A stretch of 64,000 nt of DNA from an uncultured Modestobacter sp. (GTDB lineage Bacteria > Actinomycetota > Actinomycetes > Mycobacteriales > Geodermatophilaceae), in the NCBI RefSeq assembly GCF_947486615.1, contig NZ_CANKUD010000004.1:372001-436000 (forward strand), given 5' to 3'. Below the pieces are notes generated by a model. It saw nothing but the letters and a program-made list of their open reading frames with translations. It had not been told where the DNA came from and did not search any database. Shown here piece by piece: positions 35,095 to 44,418 of this stretch (position 1 is the stretch's first letter; each line of letters starts with the position of its first letter). A program made the position numbers and the translations under genes.

Positions 35095-36056
35095 CCGCCC
35101 GGGTGCTGCGCCGCCTCGGCCCGCGGCGGCTGGCCGACGAGCGCGGCGCCGTCGCCGTGCTGGTGGCGCTGATGCTCGTGCCGCTGCTCGGCTTCGCCGC
35201 CATCGCGGTGGACGTCGCCTCGCTGTACGCCGACCGCGAGCAGCTCCGCAACGCCGCCGACTCCGCGGCGCTCGCCGTCGCCACCGACTGCGCGCGGGGT
35301 GCCTGCGCCAACCCCGTCGCGACGGCGAGCTCCGCGCTGACCGCGAACGCCGGCGCCGCCGACGCGGCCGGCGCCACCCTGCGCACCCCCGACGTCGCCC
35401 TCACCGGGAACACGGTCACCGTGACGGTGAGCGCCGACCAGGCGCACTGGTTCGCCCCGGTGCTCGGCATCGACTCAACCCGGGTCACCGCCACCGCCAC
35501 GGCCACCTGGCGGGCGATGTCCACCGGTGTCGCCCAGCTGCCGCTGGCGATCTCCTGGTGTGAGTACCGGGAGCAGATCGCGAAGTACCCGCTGACCAGC
35601 ACGGTCTCGCACCGGCTGGAGTGGGAGCCCGGCTGGCTGAACCTGTGCACCGGCCCGAACGGCGGCATCTCCTTCGGCGGGCACGCGCTCACCGGCACCG
35701 ACTCCTCGACCGTGTGCCGGTCGACGTCCTCGGTGGGCCAGTACATCGACATCAGCATCTGGAGCAGCGTGCTGCCCAACCGCTGCTCGGCGACACACCT
35801 CGACAGCCTGGTCGGCAGCGACCTGCAGATCCCGGTCTGGGACGACGTCCAGATCCGGATCTTCAGCGCCAGCCGCGCGCACGTCTACGGCTACGCGCTC
35901 TTCCACCTCACCGGCTACCAGCTGACCTCCAGCGAGCCGGTCTTCTACGGCTACTTCACCCGCGCCGTCGTCCCGGGCGCCCCGGCCAGCAGCACCGGCA
36001 CCGCGCCGGCGGCCGACCTGGGCGCCACCTCCATCAGCCTCTCTCCTCAGGGATGA
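35085..36056 (+). CDS. tadG: TadG-like pilus assembly protein
   Basis: A protein of 323 residues with the N-terminal ERGAVAVLVALMLVPLLGFAA helix and the following VDVASLYADREQLRNAADSAALA segment typical of TadG_N. The C-terminal 170 residues, containing six cysteines, form an extracellular domain I do not recognise; the long von Willebrand-type region of some TadG proteins is missing. Confidence 0.82.
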   Translation: MRLTARVLRRLGPRRLADERGAVAVLVALMLVPLLGFAAIAVDVASLYADREQLRNAADSAALAVATDCARGACANPVATASSALTANAGAADAAGATLRTPDVALTGNTVTVTVSADQAHWFAPVLGIDSTRVTATATATWRAMSTGVAQLPLAISWCEYREQIAKYPLTSTVSHRLEWEPGWLNLCTGPNGGISFGGHALTGTDSSTVCRSTSSVGQYIDISIWSSVLPNRCSATHLDSLVGSDLQIPVWDDVQIRIFSASRAHVYGYALFHLTGYQLTSSEPVFYGYFTRAVVPGAPASSTGTAPAADLGATSISLSPQG

Positions 36057-36766
36057 CCACCATGCGTCGTGTCCTCGCCGCTCTCGCGGCCCTCGCTCTG
36101 GCGGCCTTCGGTGCCGTCGTTCTGATCAGCTACGTCCGGGGCGCCGACGCCCGCGCGGAGGCCGGCGCCGTCCTGGTCCCGGTGCTCGTCGCCGCCGACG
36201 TCATCGAGGCCGGTACACCGGTCGAGGAGGTCGCGGACCTGGTGACGACCGCGGAGGTGCCCAGTCGGCTGGTCGTGGGCGGTTACGTCGAGGACCTCGC
36301 CGACGTGGCCGGCCTGACCACCACCACCAAGATCATCAAGGGTGAGCAGCTGGTGTTCGACCGCTTCGCCGACCCGTCCGTGCAGGCGGCCGTCGACGGC
36401 GAGGTCGAGCTGCCCGAGGGCACCGAGGAGGTCAGCCTCACCCTCGAGCCGCAGCGCGCGGTCGGTGGGGTGCTGGCCGCCGGAGACCTGATCGGGGTGT
36501 TCATCAGCCAGGGCGACCCGACCACCACCGACCTCGCGGTCGGCGAGGTGCTGGTGACCCGGGTGGACGGCGGCGACGCCGGGACGGCGGCACTGACCGG
36601 TGCCGCGCAGACCGTCACGGTCACCCTCGCCCTCACCCCGGCAGACGCCGCCGTGGTCATCGCCGGGATGGAGCGGAGCGCCGTGTGGCTCTCGCTCCAG
36701 GAGTCGGTCGCACCTGCCGACAACTCCCCGGACAGCAGCGCCACGACCACGGGAGCAGACCAGTGA
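36053..36766 (+). CDS. cpaB: Flp pilus assembly protein CpaB/RcpC
   Basis: A protein of 237 residues with one N-terminal membrane helix followed by an SAF-like domain (VLVAADVIEAGTPVEEV) and the CpaB core (VSLTLEPQRAVGGVLAAGD). Associated with the outer parts of Tad secretion machines. The ATG at 36053 overlaps the previous stop (ATGA); a second ATG lies at 36062. Confidence 0.85.
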   Translation: MTTMRRVLAALAALALAAFGAVVLISYVRGADARAEAGAVLVPVLVAADVIEAGTPVEEVADLVTTAEVPSRLVVGGYVEDLADVAGLTTTTKIIKGEQLVFDRFADPSVQAAVDGEVELPEGTEEVSLTLEPQRAVGGVLAAGDLIGVFISQGDPTTTDLAVGEVLVTRVDGGDAGTAALTGAAQTVTVTLALTPADAAVVIAGMERSAVWLSLQESVAPADNSPDSSATTTGADQ

Positions 36767-37941
36767 GCACCGTCCTGACCATCGGTGCCGACGCCGACCT
36801 CGTCGCCCGGTTCGCCGAGGCCGGCGGCGGCGACGTCGTCGCCCTCGGGGTCGACGCGCTGGCGCAGGGCGCCCTGCTCCGCCACCTGGCCGGCCCGGAT
36901 GCCCCGCAGCTGGTCGTGCTGGGGCCCGAGGTCCCGCTGGAGGAGTCCTTCGCCATCGCCGGGCAGGTCGACGGCGCGGCCCCGGACACCAGCGTCGTCG
37001 TCGTCGCCTTCGCCGACCCCGAGCTCTGGCTCGAGGCCATGCGCGCCGGCGTCCGCGACGTCCTCTCCCCGCACGCCGGGCCCGCCGACGTCGCCGCCGT
37101 CCTGGAGCGGGCAGCCGCCCGGGCCGAGACCCGCCGGGTGGCGTCCACGGCCGTGAGCAGCCTGCCCGACCGCCGGGTGGTGGTCGTCGCCTCGCCCAAG
37201 GGCGGGGTCGGCAAGACCACCGTCGCCACCAACCTGGCCATCGGCCTGGCCGCCGCCGAGCCGGGCTCGACCGTGCTGGTCGACCTGGACGTGCAGTTCG
37301 GTGACGTCGCCAGCGCACTGGCCCTGGCGCCGGAGTTCACCCTCCCGGACACCGTGCGCGGCGCGGCCGGCAACGACCCGCTCGTGCTCAAGACCTTCCT
37401 CACCCGGCACTCCTCGGGCCTGCACGTCGTCGCCGGCAGCGACTCACCGGCAGCAGGCGACGCGGTCACCCCGGCCGAGGTCGCCCGCCTGGTCGACATG
37501 CTCAGCGGTGAGTTCCGGTACGTGGTGCTCGACACCGCCCCGGGGCTGACCGACCACACGCTGACCGCCCTGGAGCGGGCCACCGACCTGGTGCTCATCG
37601 GCAGCATGGACGTGCCGGGGGTGCGCGGGCTGCGCAAGGAGCTCGACGTGCTCGGCGAGCTGCAGCTCGTGCCCGCCGGCCGCCACCTCGTGCTCAACGG
37701 CGCCGGCTCCTCCGGTGGCCTGGCCCTGGCCGACGTCGAGCGGACCGTCGGTGCCCCGCTGGACCTCGTCCTGCCCCGGCACGACGCCGTCCCGCTGTCG
37801 ACCAACACCGGCGTCCCGCTGCTGGTCAAGGGCGGCAAGGACCCGGTCACCCGCGGCCTGCAGTCCCTGGTCGCCCGGCTCGCACCCCAGACCGCGGCCG
37901 GGCAGGGCCGGCGCGGACGCCGCCGGGCCGGTGCCCGGTGA
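36763..37941 (+). CDS. tadZ: TadZ/CpaE-like MinD-family ATPase
   Basis: A protein of 392 residues. The N-terminal 120 residues resemble a receiver fold without a clear phosphorylation site. A MinD/ParA ATPase follows with the deviant Walker A SPKGGVGKTT (residues 144-153) and VLVDLDVQFGD. TadZ proteins place the pilus machine at a cell site. GTG start overlapping the cpaB stop (GTGA). Confidence 0.88.
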   Translation: MSTVLTIGADADLVARFAEAGGGDVVALGVDALAQGALLRHLAGPDAPQLVVLGPEVPLEESFAIAGQVDGAAPDTSVVVVAFADPELWLEAMRAGVRDVLSPHAGPADVAAVLERAAARAETRRVASTAVSSLPDRRVVVVASPKGGVGKTTVATNLAIGLAAAEPGSTVLVDLDVQFGDVASALALAPEFTLPDTVRGAAGNDPLVLKTFLTRHSSGLHVVAGSDSPAAGDAVTPAEVARLVDMLSGEFRYVVLDTAPGLTDHTLTALERATDLVLIGSMDVPGVRGLRKELDVLGELQLVPAGRHLVLNGAGSSGGLALADVERTVGAPLDLVLPRHDAVPLSTNTGVPLLVKGGKDPVTRGLQSLVARLAPQTAAGQGRRGRRRAGAR

Positions 37942-39479
37942 GCCTCAGCGCCCGCCTCGCCCTGGTCCGCGGTGCGGCCGCGGGGCAGCCCGACGACGCC
38001 GGGGCCCGGCCCGAGGACGACGTCGTCGTCCGGGTCGTGGGCCGCCCCGCCCCGCCGCCCACGGGGCTGGCGTCCCGGCTCGCCGGCACGACCGGCAGCC
38101 ACGCCGACGCCGCCGCCCGCCCGGCCGGCGTGGACACCCTGACCCAGCTCAAGGACCGGGCCAGCCGCGCCCTGTTCGAGCGGCTCGGCGGCAAGCTGTC
38201 CGACGCCGACATCCCCGACGAGCAGCTGCACGCCCTGGTGCGCGCCGACCTCCAGCGGGTCATCGCCCACGAGCCGACGCCGCTGTCGGCGGAGGACCGG
38301 CGGCGGCTGATCCACGAGCTCACCGACGAGGTGCTCGGCTACGGGCCGCTGCAGCCGCTGCTGGACGACCCGGACGTCACCGAGGTGATGGTCAACGGCC
38401 CGGACACCGTCTACGTCGAGCGCAGCGGCCGCATCGTCCGCACCGCCGCCGGGTTCGCCGACGAGCAGCACCTGCGCCGGGTCATCGAGCGCATCGTGTC
38501 CCGGGTCGGGCGGCGGATCGACGAGTCCTCGCCGCTGGTCGACGCCCGGCTGCCCGACGGCTCCCGGGTCAACGCGATCATCCCGCCGCTGGCCTTCAGC
38601 GGGTCGTCCCTGACCATCCGCAAGTTCGCCCGCCGGCCGCTGGAGATCGGCGACCTGATCGCCGGCGGCACCCTCAGCGCGGACCTGGCCGAGCTGCTGC
38701 GCGCCTGCGTGGCCGCCCGGCTCAACGTCATCGTCTCCGGTGGCACCGGCACCGGGAAGACGACGCTGCTCAACGTGCTCTCCTCGTTCATCCCCGAGGG
38801 CGAGCGGATCATCACCATCGAGGACGCCGTCGAGCTGCAGCTCCAGCAGGAGCACGTCGTCCGGCTGGAGTCCCGCCCGGCCAACATCGAGGGCAAGGGC
38901 GCGATCAGCATCCGCGACCTGGTGCGCAACTCCCTGCGCATGCGCCCGGACCGGATCATCGTCGGCGAGGTCCGGGGCGGGGAGAGCCTGGACATGCTGC
39001 AGGCGATGAACACCGGCCACGACGGCTCGCTGTCCACCGTGCACGCCAACTCCCCGCGCGACGCCGTCGCCCGGCTGGAGACGCTGGTGCTGATGGCGGG
39101 CATGGACCTGCCGCTGCGCGCCGTGCGGGAGCAGGTCACCTCCGCCGTCGACGTCATCGTCCAGGTCTCCCGCCTGCGGGACGGCAGCCGGCGGATCACC
39201 CGGGTCACCGAGGTGCTCGGCCTGGAGGGCGACACCGTCACCCTGCAGGACGTCTTCGTCTTCGACCACACCGCCGGCAGCGACAACGCGGCCGGCAGGG
39301 ACTCCGCGGCCGGCAGCGAGCAGGACGGCCGTGAGCAGGACGGCCGGGAGCCCGGCCGGGCGGTGCCCACCGGCATCCGGCCGCGGTTCCTCGAGCGGTT
39401 CGCCGAGCGCGGGGTCACCGTGCCGCCGCGGGTGCTCGGGGTGCCGCACCTGGCGCCGGTCCGGGGGAGCGGGCGGTGA
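37938..39479 (+). CDS. tadA: Tad pilus assembly ATPase TadA/CpaF
   Basis: A secretion ATPase of 513 residues that powers pilin assembly. Walker A GGTGTGKTT (residues 268-276), Asp box ITIEDAVELQL, Walker B MRPDRIIVGEVRGGE and a His box MNTGHDGSLSTVHANSP are all present. After residue 445 there is a hydrophilic tail with short internal DNA repeats (two 13-nt copies 15 nt apart at 39318 and 39333, and three GCCGGCAG copies just before). GTG overlaps the upstream stop by four bases. Confidence 0.95.
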   Translation: MSLSARLALVRGAAAGQPDDAGARPEDDVVVRVVGRPAPPPTGLASRLAGTTGSHADAAARPAGVDTLTQLKDRASRALFERLGGKLSDADIPDEQLHALVRADLQRVIAHEPTPLSAEDRRRLIHELTDEVLGYGPLQPLLDDPDVTEVMVNGPDTVYVERSGRIVRTAAGFADEQHLRRVIERIVSRVGRRIDESSPLVDARLPDGSRVNAIIPPLAFSGSSLTIRKFARRPLEIGDLIAGGTLSADLAELLRACVAARLNVIVSGGTGTGKTTLLNVLSSFIPEGERIITIEDAVELQLQQEHVVRLESRPANIEGKGAISIRDLVRNSLRMRPDRIIVGEVRGGESLDMLQAMNTGHDGSLSTVHANSPRDAVARLETLVLMAGMDLPLRAVREQVTSAVDVIVQVSRLRDGSRRITRVTEVLGLEGDTVTLQDVFVFDHTAGSDNAAGRDSAAGSEQDGREQDGREPGRAVPTGIRPRFLERFAERGVTVPPRVLGVPHLAPVRGSGR

Positions 39480-40414
39480 CCCCGCTGGTCTGGGCCGGCG
39501 TCGCCGCCGCCGCCCTCGCCCTCGCCCTGCTGGTCGTGCTGGTCGCCGTGCCGCGGCGCCCCCGGGTGGAGATCACCCGGCTCGACCCCACCGCCGCACC
39601 GGCGCTGCGCGGCCGGCCGGCGCTCGCCGCAGCGGGGCACCGGCTCGGTGACCGTGCGCTGCGCCGGCTCGGACGCCGCGACGCGCTGGCTGCCGCGCTG
39701 GAGCGGGCCGGCGTCCACCGCTCACCGGCGCAGGTGTTCGGCCTGGTCGTCGCCGGCGCGCTGCTGGGCGACGTCGTCGGTGGCCTGGCCTCCGGCCTGC
39801 TGGGCGGGCTGCTGCTCGCCCTGGTCGCCCCGCTGGCCGCCGTCCTCACCCTCGAGGTGCGCAGCCGCCGCCGGCGGACCGCCTTCGCCGAGCAGCTGGA
39901 CGACACGCTGCGGCTCATGGCCAGCAGCCTGCGGGCCGGGCACAGCGTCCTCCGGGCGCTGGAGGCCGTCTCCCACGACGGCGCCGTGCCCACGTCCGAG
40001 GAGTTCGCCCGGGTGCTCAACGAGGTCCGGGTCGGCCGGGACGTCGTCCTCGCGCTGGACGAGGTCGCCGAGCGGATGCGCAGCGACGACTTCGGCTGGA
40101 TCGCCCAGGCCGTGGCCATCCACCGCGAGGTCGGCGGCAACCTGGCCGAGGTGCTCGACCGGGTCGGCGCCACCGTTCGCGACCGCGGCCAGCTCCGCCG
40201 CCAGGCCCAGGCGCTGTCGGCGGAGGGGCGCGCCTCGGCCGTCGTCCTGCTCACGCTGCCGGTCGTCGTGGGCGGGGCGATGGCCCTGGTGTCACCGACC
40301 TACATCGGCCGGCTCGTGGACGACGCCACCGGGCTGGCGCTGCTGGGCACGGCCGCGCTGCTCATGGTCGTCGGCGCGCTCTGGGTGCGCCGCGTCGTGA
40401 CGGTGACGTTCTGA
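39476..40414 (+). CDS. tadB: Tad pilus inner-membrane protein TadB
   Basis: A type II secretion F-family platform protein of 312 residues with an N-terminal membrane helix, two central helices near residues 85-125, the cytoplasmic T2SSF domain (LDDTLRLMASSLRAGHSVLRALE), and two C-terminal helices. It partners TadC and is driven by TadA. The GTG overlaps the tadA stop (GTGA). Confidence 0.9.
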   Translation: MTPLVWAGVAAAALALALLVVLVAVPRRPRVEITRLDPTAAPALRGRPALAAAGHRLGDRALRRLGRRDALAAALERAGVHRSPAQVFGLVVAGALLGDVVGGLASGLLGGLLLALVAPLAAVLTLEVRSRRRRTAFAEQLDDTLRLMASSLRAGHSVLRALEAVSHDGAVPTSEEFARVLNEVRVGRDVVLALDEVAERMRSDDFGWIAQAVAIHREVGGNLAEVLDRVGATVRDRGQLRRQAQALSAEGRASAVVLLTLPVVVGGAMALVSPTYIGRLVDDATGLALLGTAALLMVVGALWVRRVVTVTF

Positions 40415-41301
40415 TGCCCGCGCTCGTCTGGATCGCCGTCGCCGCCCTCGTCGTCCCGGTCGCCGCGCTGGCACAGGTGACGCTGACCCGGTCCGGGAAG
40501 GCCGGGGTCGTCGCCCGGCAGAACCTCACCCGCGGCCTGGTCACACCCGCCTTCGAGGTCGGCACGCTGGAGGCGCGGGGCACCGGCGCCGGCGCCGTCC
40601 TGCGCGCGCTGACCCCCGAGTCGGCGGCCCGCCGGATCCGCCGCATGATCGACGTCGCCGGCCGCCCGGCGACCTTCACGATGACCCGCGTGCTCTGGGC
40701 CAAGCTGGTGCTCGCCGCCGCGGCGGCGCTGATCGGCGGCCTGGTGCTGCTCGAGGCGCCCGGGCTCCCGGCCGGCCTGGTCGGCGTGCTGGCGGTGGTG
40801 GCCGCCTACCACCTGCCCCAGGCCGCGCTGTGGGGCCGCGGTCAGGAGCGGCGGCAGGTGATCGGCCGCGAGCTGCCCGACGTGCTGGACCAGATGACCA
40901 TCGCCGTGGAGGCCGGGCTCGGCTTCGAGGCCGCGCTGTCCCGGGCGGCGACCACCGGCCGGGGCGCGCTCGCCGAGGAGCTGGTGCGCACCCAGCACGA
41001 CATCGCCGCCGGCCGGCCGCGGCGCTCGGCCTACGAGGCGCTGGCCGCCCGCACCCGGGCCCCCGACCTGCGGCGCTTCGTCGGCGCGGTCAACCAGGCC
41101 GACGTCTACGGCATCCCGCTGGCCGACGTGCTGCGGGTGCAGGCCGACGAGATGCGGGTGAAGCGCCGTCAGCGCGCCGAGGAGCAGGCGATGAAGGTGC
41201 CGGTCAAGGTCACCTTCCCGCTGATGGTGTGCATCCTGCCGGCGCTGATGATCGTGGTCGTCGGTCCCGCCGTGCTCGGGCTCATCGAGTCCTTGGGCTG
41301 A
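40414..41301 (+). CDS. tadC: Tad pilus inner-membrane protein TadC
   Basis: The second F-family platform protein, 295 residues, with ELPDVLDQMTIAVEAGLGFE and the conserved KVPVKVTFPLMVCILPALM helix near the C-terminus. Its ATG shares a base with the tadB stop (TGATG). Last gene of the tad operon; a tandem repeat follows at once. Confidence 0.9.
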   Translation: MPALVWIAVAALVVPVAALAQVTLTRSGKAGVVARQNLTRGLVTPAFEVGTLEARGTGAGAVLRALTPESAARRIRRMIDVAGRPATFTMTRVLWAKLVLAAAAALIGGLVLLEAPGLPAGLVGVLAVVAAYHLPQAALWGRGQERRQVIGRELPDVLDQMTIAVEAGLGFEAALSRAATTGRGALAEELVRTQHDIAAGRPRRSAYEALAARTRAPDLRRFVGAVNQADVYGIPLADVLRVQADEMRVKRRQRAEEQAMKVPVKVTFPLMVCILPALMIVVVGPAVLGLIESLG

Positions 41302-41307
41302 ACCGCC

Positions 41308-41394
41308 CGGGTGGCGACTGGGTCCTCGGGTGGCGATTGGGTCCTCGGGTGGCGACTGGGTCCTCGGGTGGCGACTGGGTCCTCGGGTGGCGAC
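41308..41394. repeat. 19-bp tandem repeat, four full copies plus a part
   Basis: Units of CGGGTGGCGACTGGGTCCT start at 41308, 41327, 41346 and 41365; only one base differs (a T in copy two). An 11-base partial fifth copy follows. It fills the gap between the convergent tadC and chemoreceptor-like genes and is a likely variable-number repeat. Confidence 0.95.
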
Positions 41395-41399
41395 GCTGG

Positions 41400-42656
41400 T
41401 CAGAGCGCGTCGATCGGCAGGCCCACGTAGAGCATGCCGATCAGCTCGCCGGTGGGGGACTGCACCCCGGCGTAGGCGGTGAAGTAGGGCTTGCCGGCGA
41501 CGGTGGCCGGGCCGGTGTACATCTGCCCGCCCAGCACCGTGGCCAGCACCGGGTTGGGCGAGCCGGTGACGTCGGTGCGGGCCAGGTACGTGCCCACGTT
41601 GCGGCGCCCCTGCGGGTTCACCACGGTGGTCGCGACGCGCACCATGCTGCCCTCGGCGTCCAGCCGCTGGAACAGCGTGCAGCTGCCGCCGACCGCGGCC
41701 ACCACGTCGTCGACCAGCCGTGAGGGGCGGTTCGGGTCGTCGTTCCAGGGCAGCGCCGCACCGCCCAGCAGCAGCTCGGGCAGCTGCGCGGAGTGCGCAG
41801 CACCGCTGACCTGCTCCTTCACGGTGTGCGCGCGCAGTTCGCCGCCGAGCTCGGCGCCGCCCTCGTCGTCCAGCAGGTCCTGGGCCAGGGTCAGCGCGCG
41901 GCGCACGTAGACCAGCCGCTGGCTGTCGGCCAGCTGCGCGACGGCCTCGGTGATCCGGGCCGAACCGCTGGCCGCCCGGTCGACGCTGTCCACCACCCGG
42001 TCGGCGGCGTCCCGCTGCTGCTCGACGGCAGCGGCGATGGAGTCCTGCGCCTCGGCGATCGAGCCGAGCGTGCCGCTGATCCGCTGGATGACCTCGACGG
42101 CCTGCCGGGTCTCGGCCTGCACGGCGCCGATCTGGGCGCCGATGTCCTCGGCGGCCTGCGCCGTCCGGCCGGCCAGCTGCTTGACCTCGTCGGCCACCAC
42201 GGCGAAGCCGCGGCCGACCTCGCCGGCCCGCGCGGCCTCGACGTAGGCGTTCAGCGCGAGGAACCGGCTCTGCTGGCTGATCGCGGAGATCAGCTGCACG
42301 ATCTCGGTGATCGCCGCGCTGGCGTTCTGCAGTGCGGTGATCCGCTCGTCGACGGCCTGCGCGTCCTGCACCGCGACCTCGGCGATCGAGGAGGCGCGGC
42401 TGGTGCTGGCCGAGATGTCACCGATCGCGGCGCGCAGCTCGGCGAGGGACTCGGCCGCCTGGCGCGAGGTGTCGGAGACCTCCCGGCTGGCCTGGGACAG
42501 CACCCCGGCCTGCTGGGCGGCGGTCTCCATGCTGGCGTCCTGCTCGACCCGCCGGTGCGGCCGCGGCGCCGATGCGGAGCGCTGCTGCGGCACCTCGACC
42601 GGCCCCACCGGCTCGGGAACCGCAGGGGCAGTGCTCCGTGTGGCTGGCCAGCGCAC
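41400..42656 (-). CDS. Soluble methyl-accepting-chemotaxis-like protein with C-terminal Cache-type domain
   Basis: A protein of 418 residues with no membrane helix. The chemoreceptor signalling hairpin tip is at about 125-165 (FLALNAYVEAARAGEVGRGF, AVVADEVKQLAGRTAQAA). The last 130 residues (from about 290; SMVRVATTVVNPQGRRNVG, GKPYFTAYAGVQSPTGELIG) resemble a Cache-3-type sensor normally found outside the membrane. The order signalling-then-sensor and the lack of a membrane anchor are unusual. The GTG at 42656 has AAGGAG seven bases upstream; a TACGAT promoter element lies at 42751-42756. Confidence 0.8.
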   Translation of the reverse strand: MRWPATRSTAPAVPEPVGPVEVPQQRSASAPRPHRRVEQDASMETAAQQAGVLSQASREVSDTSRQAAESLAELRAAIGDISASTSRASSIAEVAVQDAQAVDERITALQNASAAITEIVQLISAISQQSRFLALNAYVEAARAGEVGRGFAVVADEVKQLAGRTAQAAEDIGAQIGAVQAETRQAVEVIQRISGTLGSIAEAQDSIAAAVEQQRDAADRVVDSVDRAASGSARITEAVAQLADSQRLVYVRRALTLAQDLLDDEGGAELGGELRAHTVKEQVSGAAHSAQLPELLLGGAALPWNDDPNRPSRLVDDVVAAVGGSCTLFQRLDAEGSMVRVATTVVNPQGRRNVGTYLARTDVTGSPNPVLATVLGGQMYTGPATVAGKPYFTAYAGVQSPTGELIGMLYVGLPIDAL

Positions 42657-42862
42657 GAATCGACTCCTTCTCCGGGCACGCACCGCGAGCGACGCCCGAC
42701 GTGGGGTGCGGGCCGCCGGGGCGTCGTTGCCGGCCGGCGGGCGCCGGGCGATCGTAAGCGGGTTCCGCCGGTGAAACCGCAGGTGAGCCGGGACTCGCCG
42801 GGAGCGCATCCCCCGAGGGGGGCGGTACGCGGCCGTGGGAACGATGCCGCGCGGATCCCGCG

Positions 42863-43258
42863 TCAGCCCTGCGGCGAGCTGACCCGATCGGCGGCGATGG
42901 TGACGACCAGCCGGGTCTGGTCCCGTCCGCCGAACCACGGGTAGGGGCCGCCGAGGTACTTCTGCGCCAGCCGGTCGATGTGCTCGGCGGCGCCGTCCGC
43001 GGTGATCGAGACGACCCGTCCGCGCACCGCGTAGTACCGAGAGACGTCGTCCGGGTCGGCGACGTTGAGCGCCACCCGGGCGTCCCGCTCCATGTTCCGC
43101 ACCTTCTGGAAGCCGGCGACGGTGTTGATCACCAGGTGCGTGCCGTCGGTGTCCACCCAGGTCTGGGTCATCTGCGGGGCGCCGTCGGGCATCAGGGTCG
43201 CCACGAAGCAGGGGCTGGGGCGGCGGAGCAGGTCGAGCAGTCCGGCAGGCAGGTCCAC
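42863..43258 (-). CDS. PPOX-class F420-dependent family protein
   Basis: A split beta-barrel protein of 131 residues (FVATLMPDGAPQMTQTWVD, VRNMERDARVALNVADPDD). Proteins of this class reduce small molecules with F420H2 or FMN; the substrate is not evident. GTG start at 43258 with AGAGGA upstream. The 206 nt between this gene and the chemoreceptor-like gene contain only that gene's promoter. Confidence 0.84.
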   Translation of the reverse strand: MDLPAGLLDLLRRPSPCFVATLMPDGAPQMTQTWVDTDGTHLVINTVAGFQKVRNMERDARVALNVADPDDVSRYYAVRGRVVSITADGAAEHIDRLAQKYLGGPYPWFGGRDQTRLVVTIAADRVSSPQG

Positions 43259-43342
43259 GGTCGTCCTCTCGGGAGCAGATCGGTCGCGGACGACCCTGTC
43301 ACGCCCCGCTGTCCAGCGTGCGTGCGCCGCACGGGAGCGGGG

Positions 43343-44299
43343 TCAGTGCAGGGCGGTGGTCAGCCGGACCGTCAGCCCGGCACCGTCGTCGACGACGTCC
43401 ACGTGGTCGCACAGCTGCCGGGCCAGCCACAGCCCCATGCCCCCGCGGGAGAGGTCCTCGCCGTGGGCCGGGCCGTAGCCGGCGAAGGGGTCGTCCATCC
43501 CGGTGCCGCCGTCGCTGATCGTGCAGACCACCCGGTCGGCCGACGCCCACAGCCGCAGCTGCACCGGCGGGCCGCCGTGCCGGACCGCGTTGGAGCTCAT
43601 CTCGTCGATGGCCAGGTGCAGGTCCTCGAGCCGGTCCCGGTCGCCGCCCAGTGCGGCCAGCCGCTCGCCCACCGCATGCCGCAGCCCGATGTAGTCGCGC
43701 ACGTCGACGACGTCCAGCAGCGGCTCGGTGCGCTCCAGTGGCTCCTCCGGCGTGGGGAGGCCGCGCAGGAAGCCGGCCGGGTCGACGAAGTCCGGGTTGG
43801 CCAGCCGGCCCGCACCGGTCACCAGGTGCGGGTGGGTGCGCAGGCCGGTCGCGACCACCTCGTCGGGGAGCACCCCGGTGTCGTAGGTGCACAGCCCCCA
43901 GATGCCGCACGGGCGCAGCACCTCGTTGACCGCGGCTTCGTAGCGCTGCCACTCCAGCCAGTCCCGCGGCGTCGCGCCGAAGTCGGTCTGGCCGACGATG
44001 CGCACGTGCTGCGGCTCGTCCCCGCCCCACCGGTCGGCGAGCCGGCGCAGTGCGGTGATCGCGGCCGGCGTCCGGCCGGGGTGGACGTCGGCCTGGCTGA
44101 GCACCTGCAGCCGGTCGTGCGGGCCCAGCGCGTCCTGCAGCAGCGCCGCCGTGGGCTCGTCGGTGGCGATCACTGCGACCTCGCCGGCGTCCAGCCCGGC
44201 GCGCAGGAAGGGCACCGCGCCGGCGGCCAGCTCCTCGGGGCTGCTGTGCAGGATCAGGTCGTGGACGTACCGCGAAGGGCCCCGCTCGGTCGTGGTCAC
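43343..44299 (-). CDS. MEDS-domain sensor with anti-sigma-type ATPase domain
   Basis: A protein of 318 residues. The N-terminal MEDS domain (about 10-165, starting YVHDLILHSSPEELAAGAVP) is a family linked to hydrocarbon or one-carbon sensing. The C-terminal HATPase of the RsbW/anti-sigma type (about 200-318) shows AIDEMSSNAVRHGG, DGGTGMDDP and GGMGLWLARQLCD. It probably binds or phosphorylates a sigma or anti-sigma-antagonist protein. The GTG at 44299 follows GGAG. Phosphatase 44419-46536 is just upstream on the same strand. Confidence 0.86.
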   Translation of the reverse strand: MTTTERGPSRYVHDLILHSSPEELAAGAVPFLRAGLDAGEVAVIATDEPTAALLQDALGPHDRLQVLSQADVHPGRTPAAITALRRLADRWGGDEPQHVRIVGQTDFGATPRDWLEWQRYEAAVNEVLRPCGIWGLCTYDTGVLPDEVVATGLRTHPHLVTGAGRLANPDFVDPAGFLRGLPTPEEPLERTEPLLDVVDVRDYIGLRHAVGERLAALGGDRDRLEDLHLAIDEMSSNAVRHGGPPVQLRLWASADRVVCTISDGGTGMDDPFAGYGPAHGEDLSRGGMGLWLARQLCDHVDVVDDGAGLTVRLTTALH

Positions 44300-44418
44300 G
44301 GTGGAGCTCCCTCCGGTCGTCGTGGTCCGACCTGTGCCGGAGTGCCGGGCCCACGGTAGGCCGACCGGTCGCGGCACGCTGAGCGTGGCTGCCGGTGGAC
44401 GTCCGCCGGGCCGTCCGT

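Noticed and set aside
41308-41394. Coding extension of tadC or of the chemoreceptor-like gene through the 19-bp repeats
   Set aside because: Both genes have their stop codons outside the repeat, and a 19-bp unit would shift frame at each copy.
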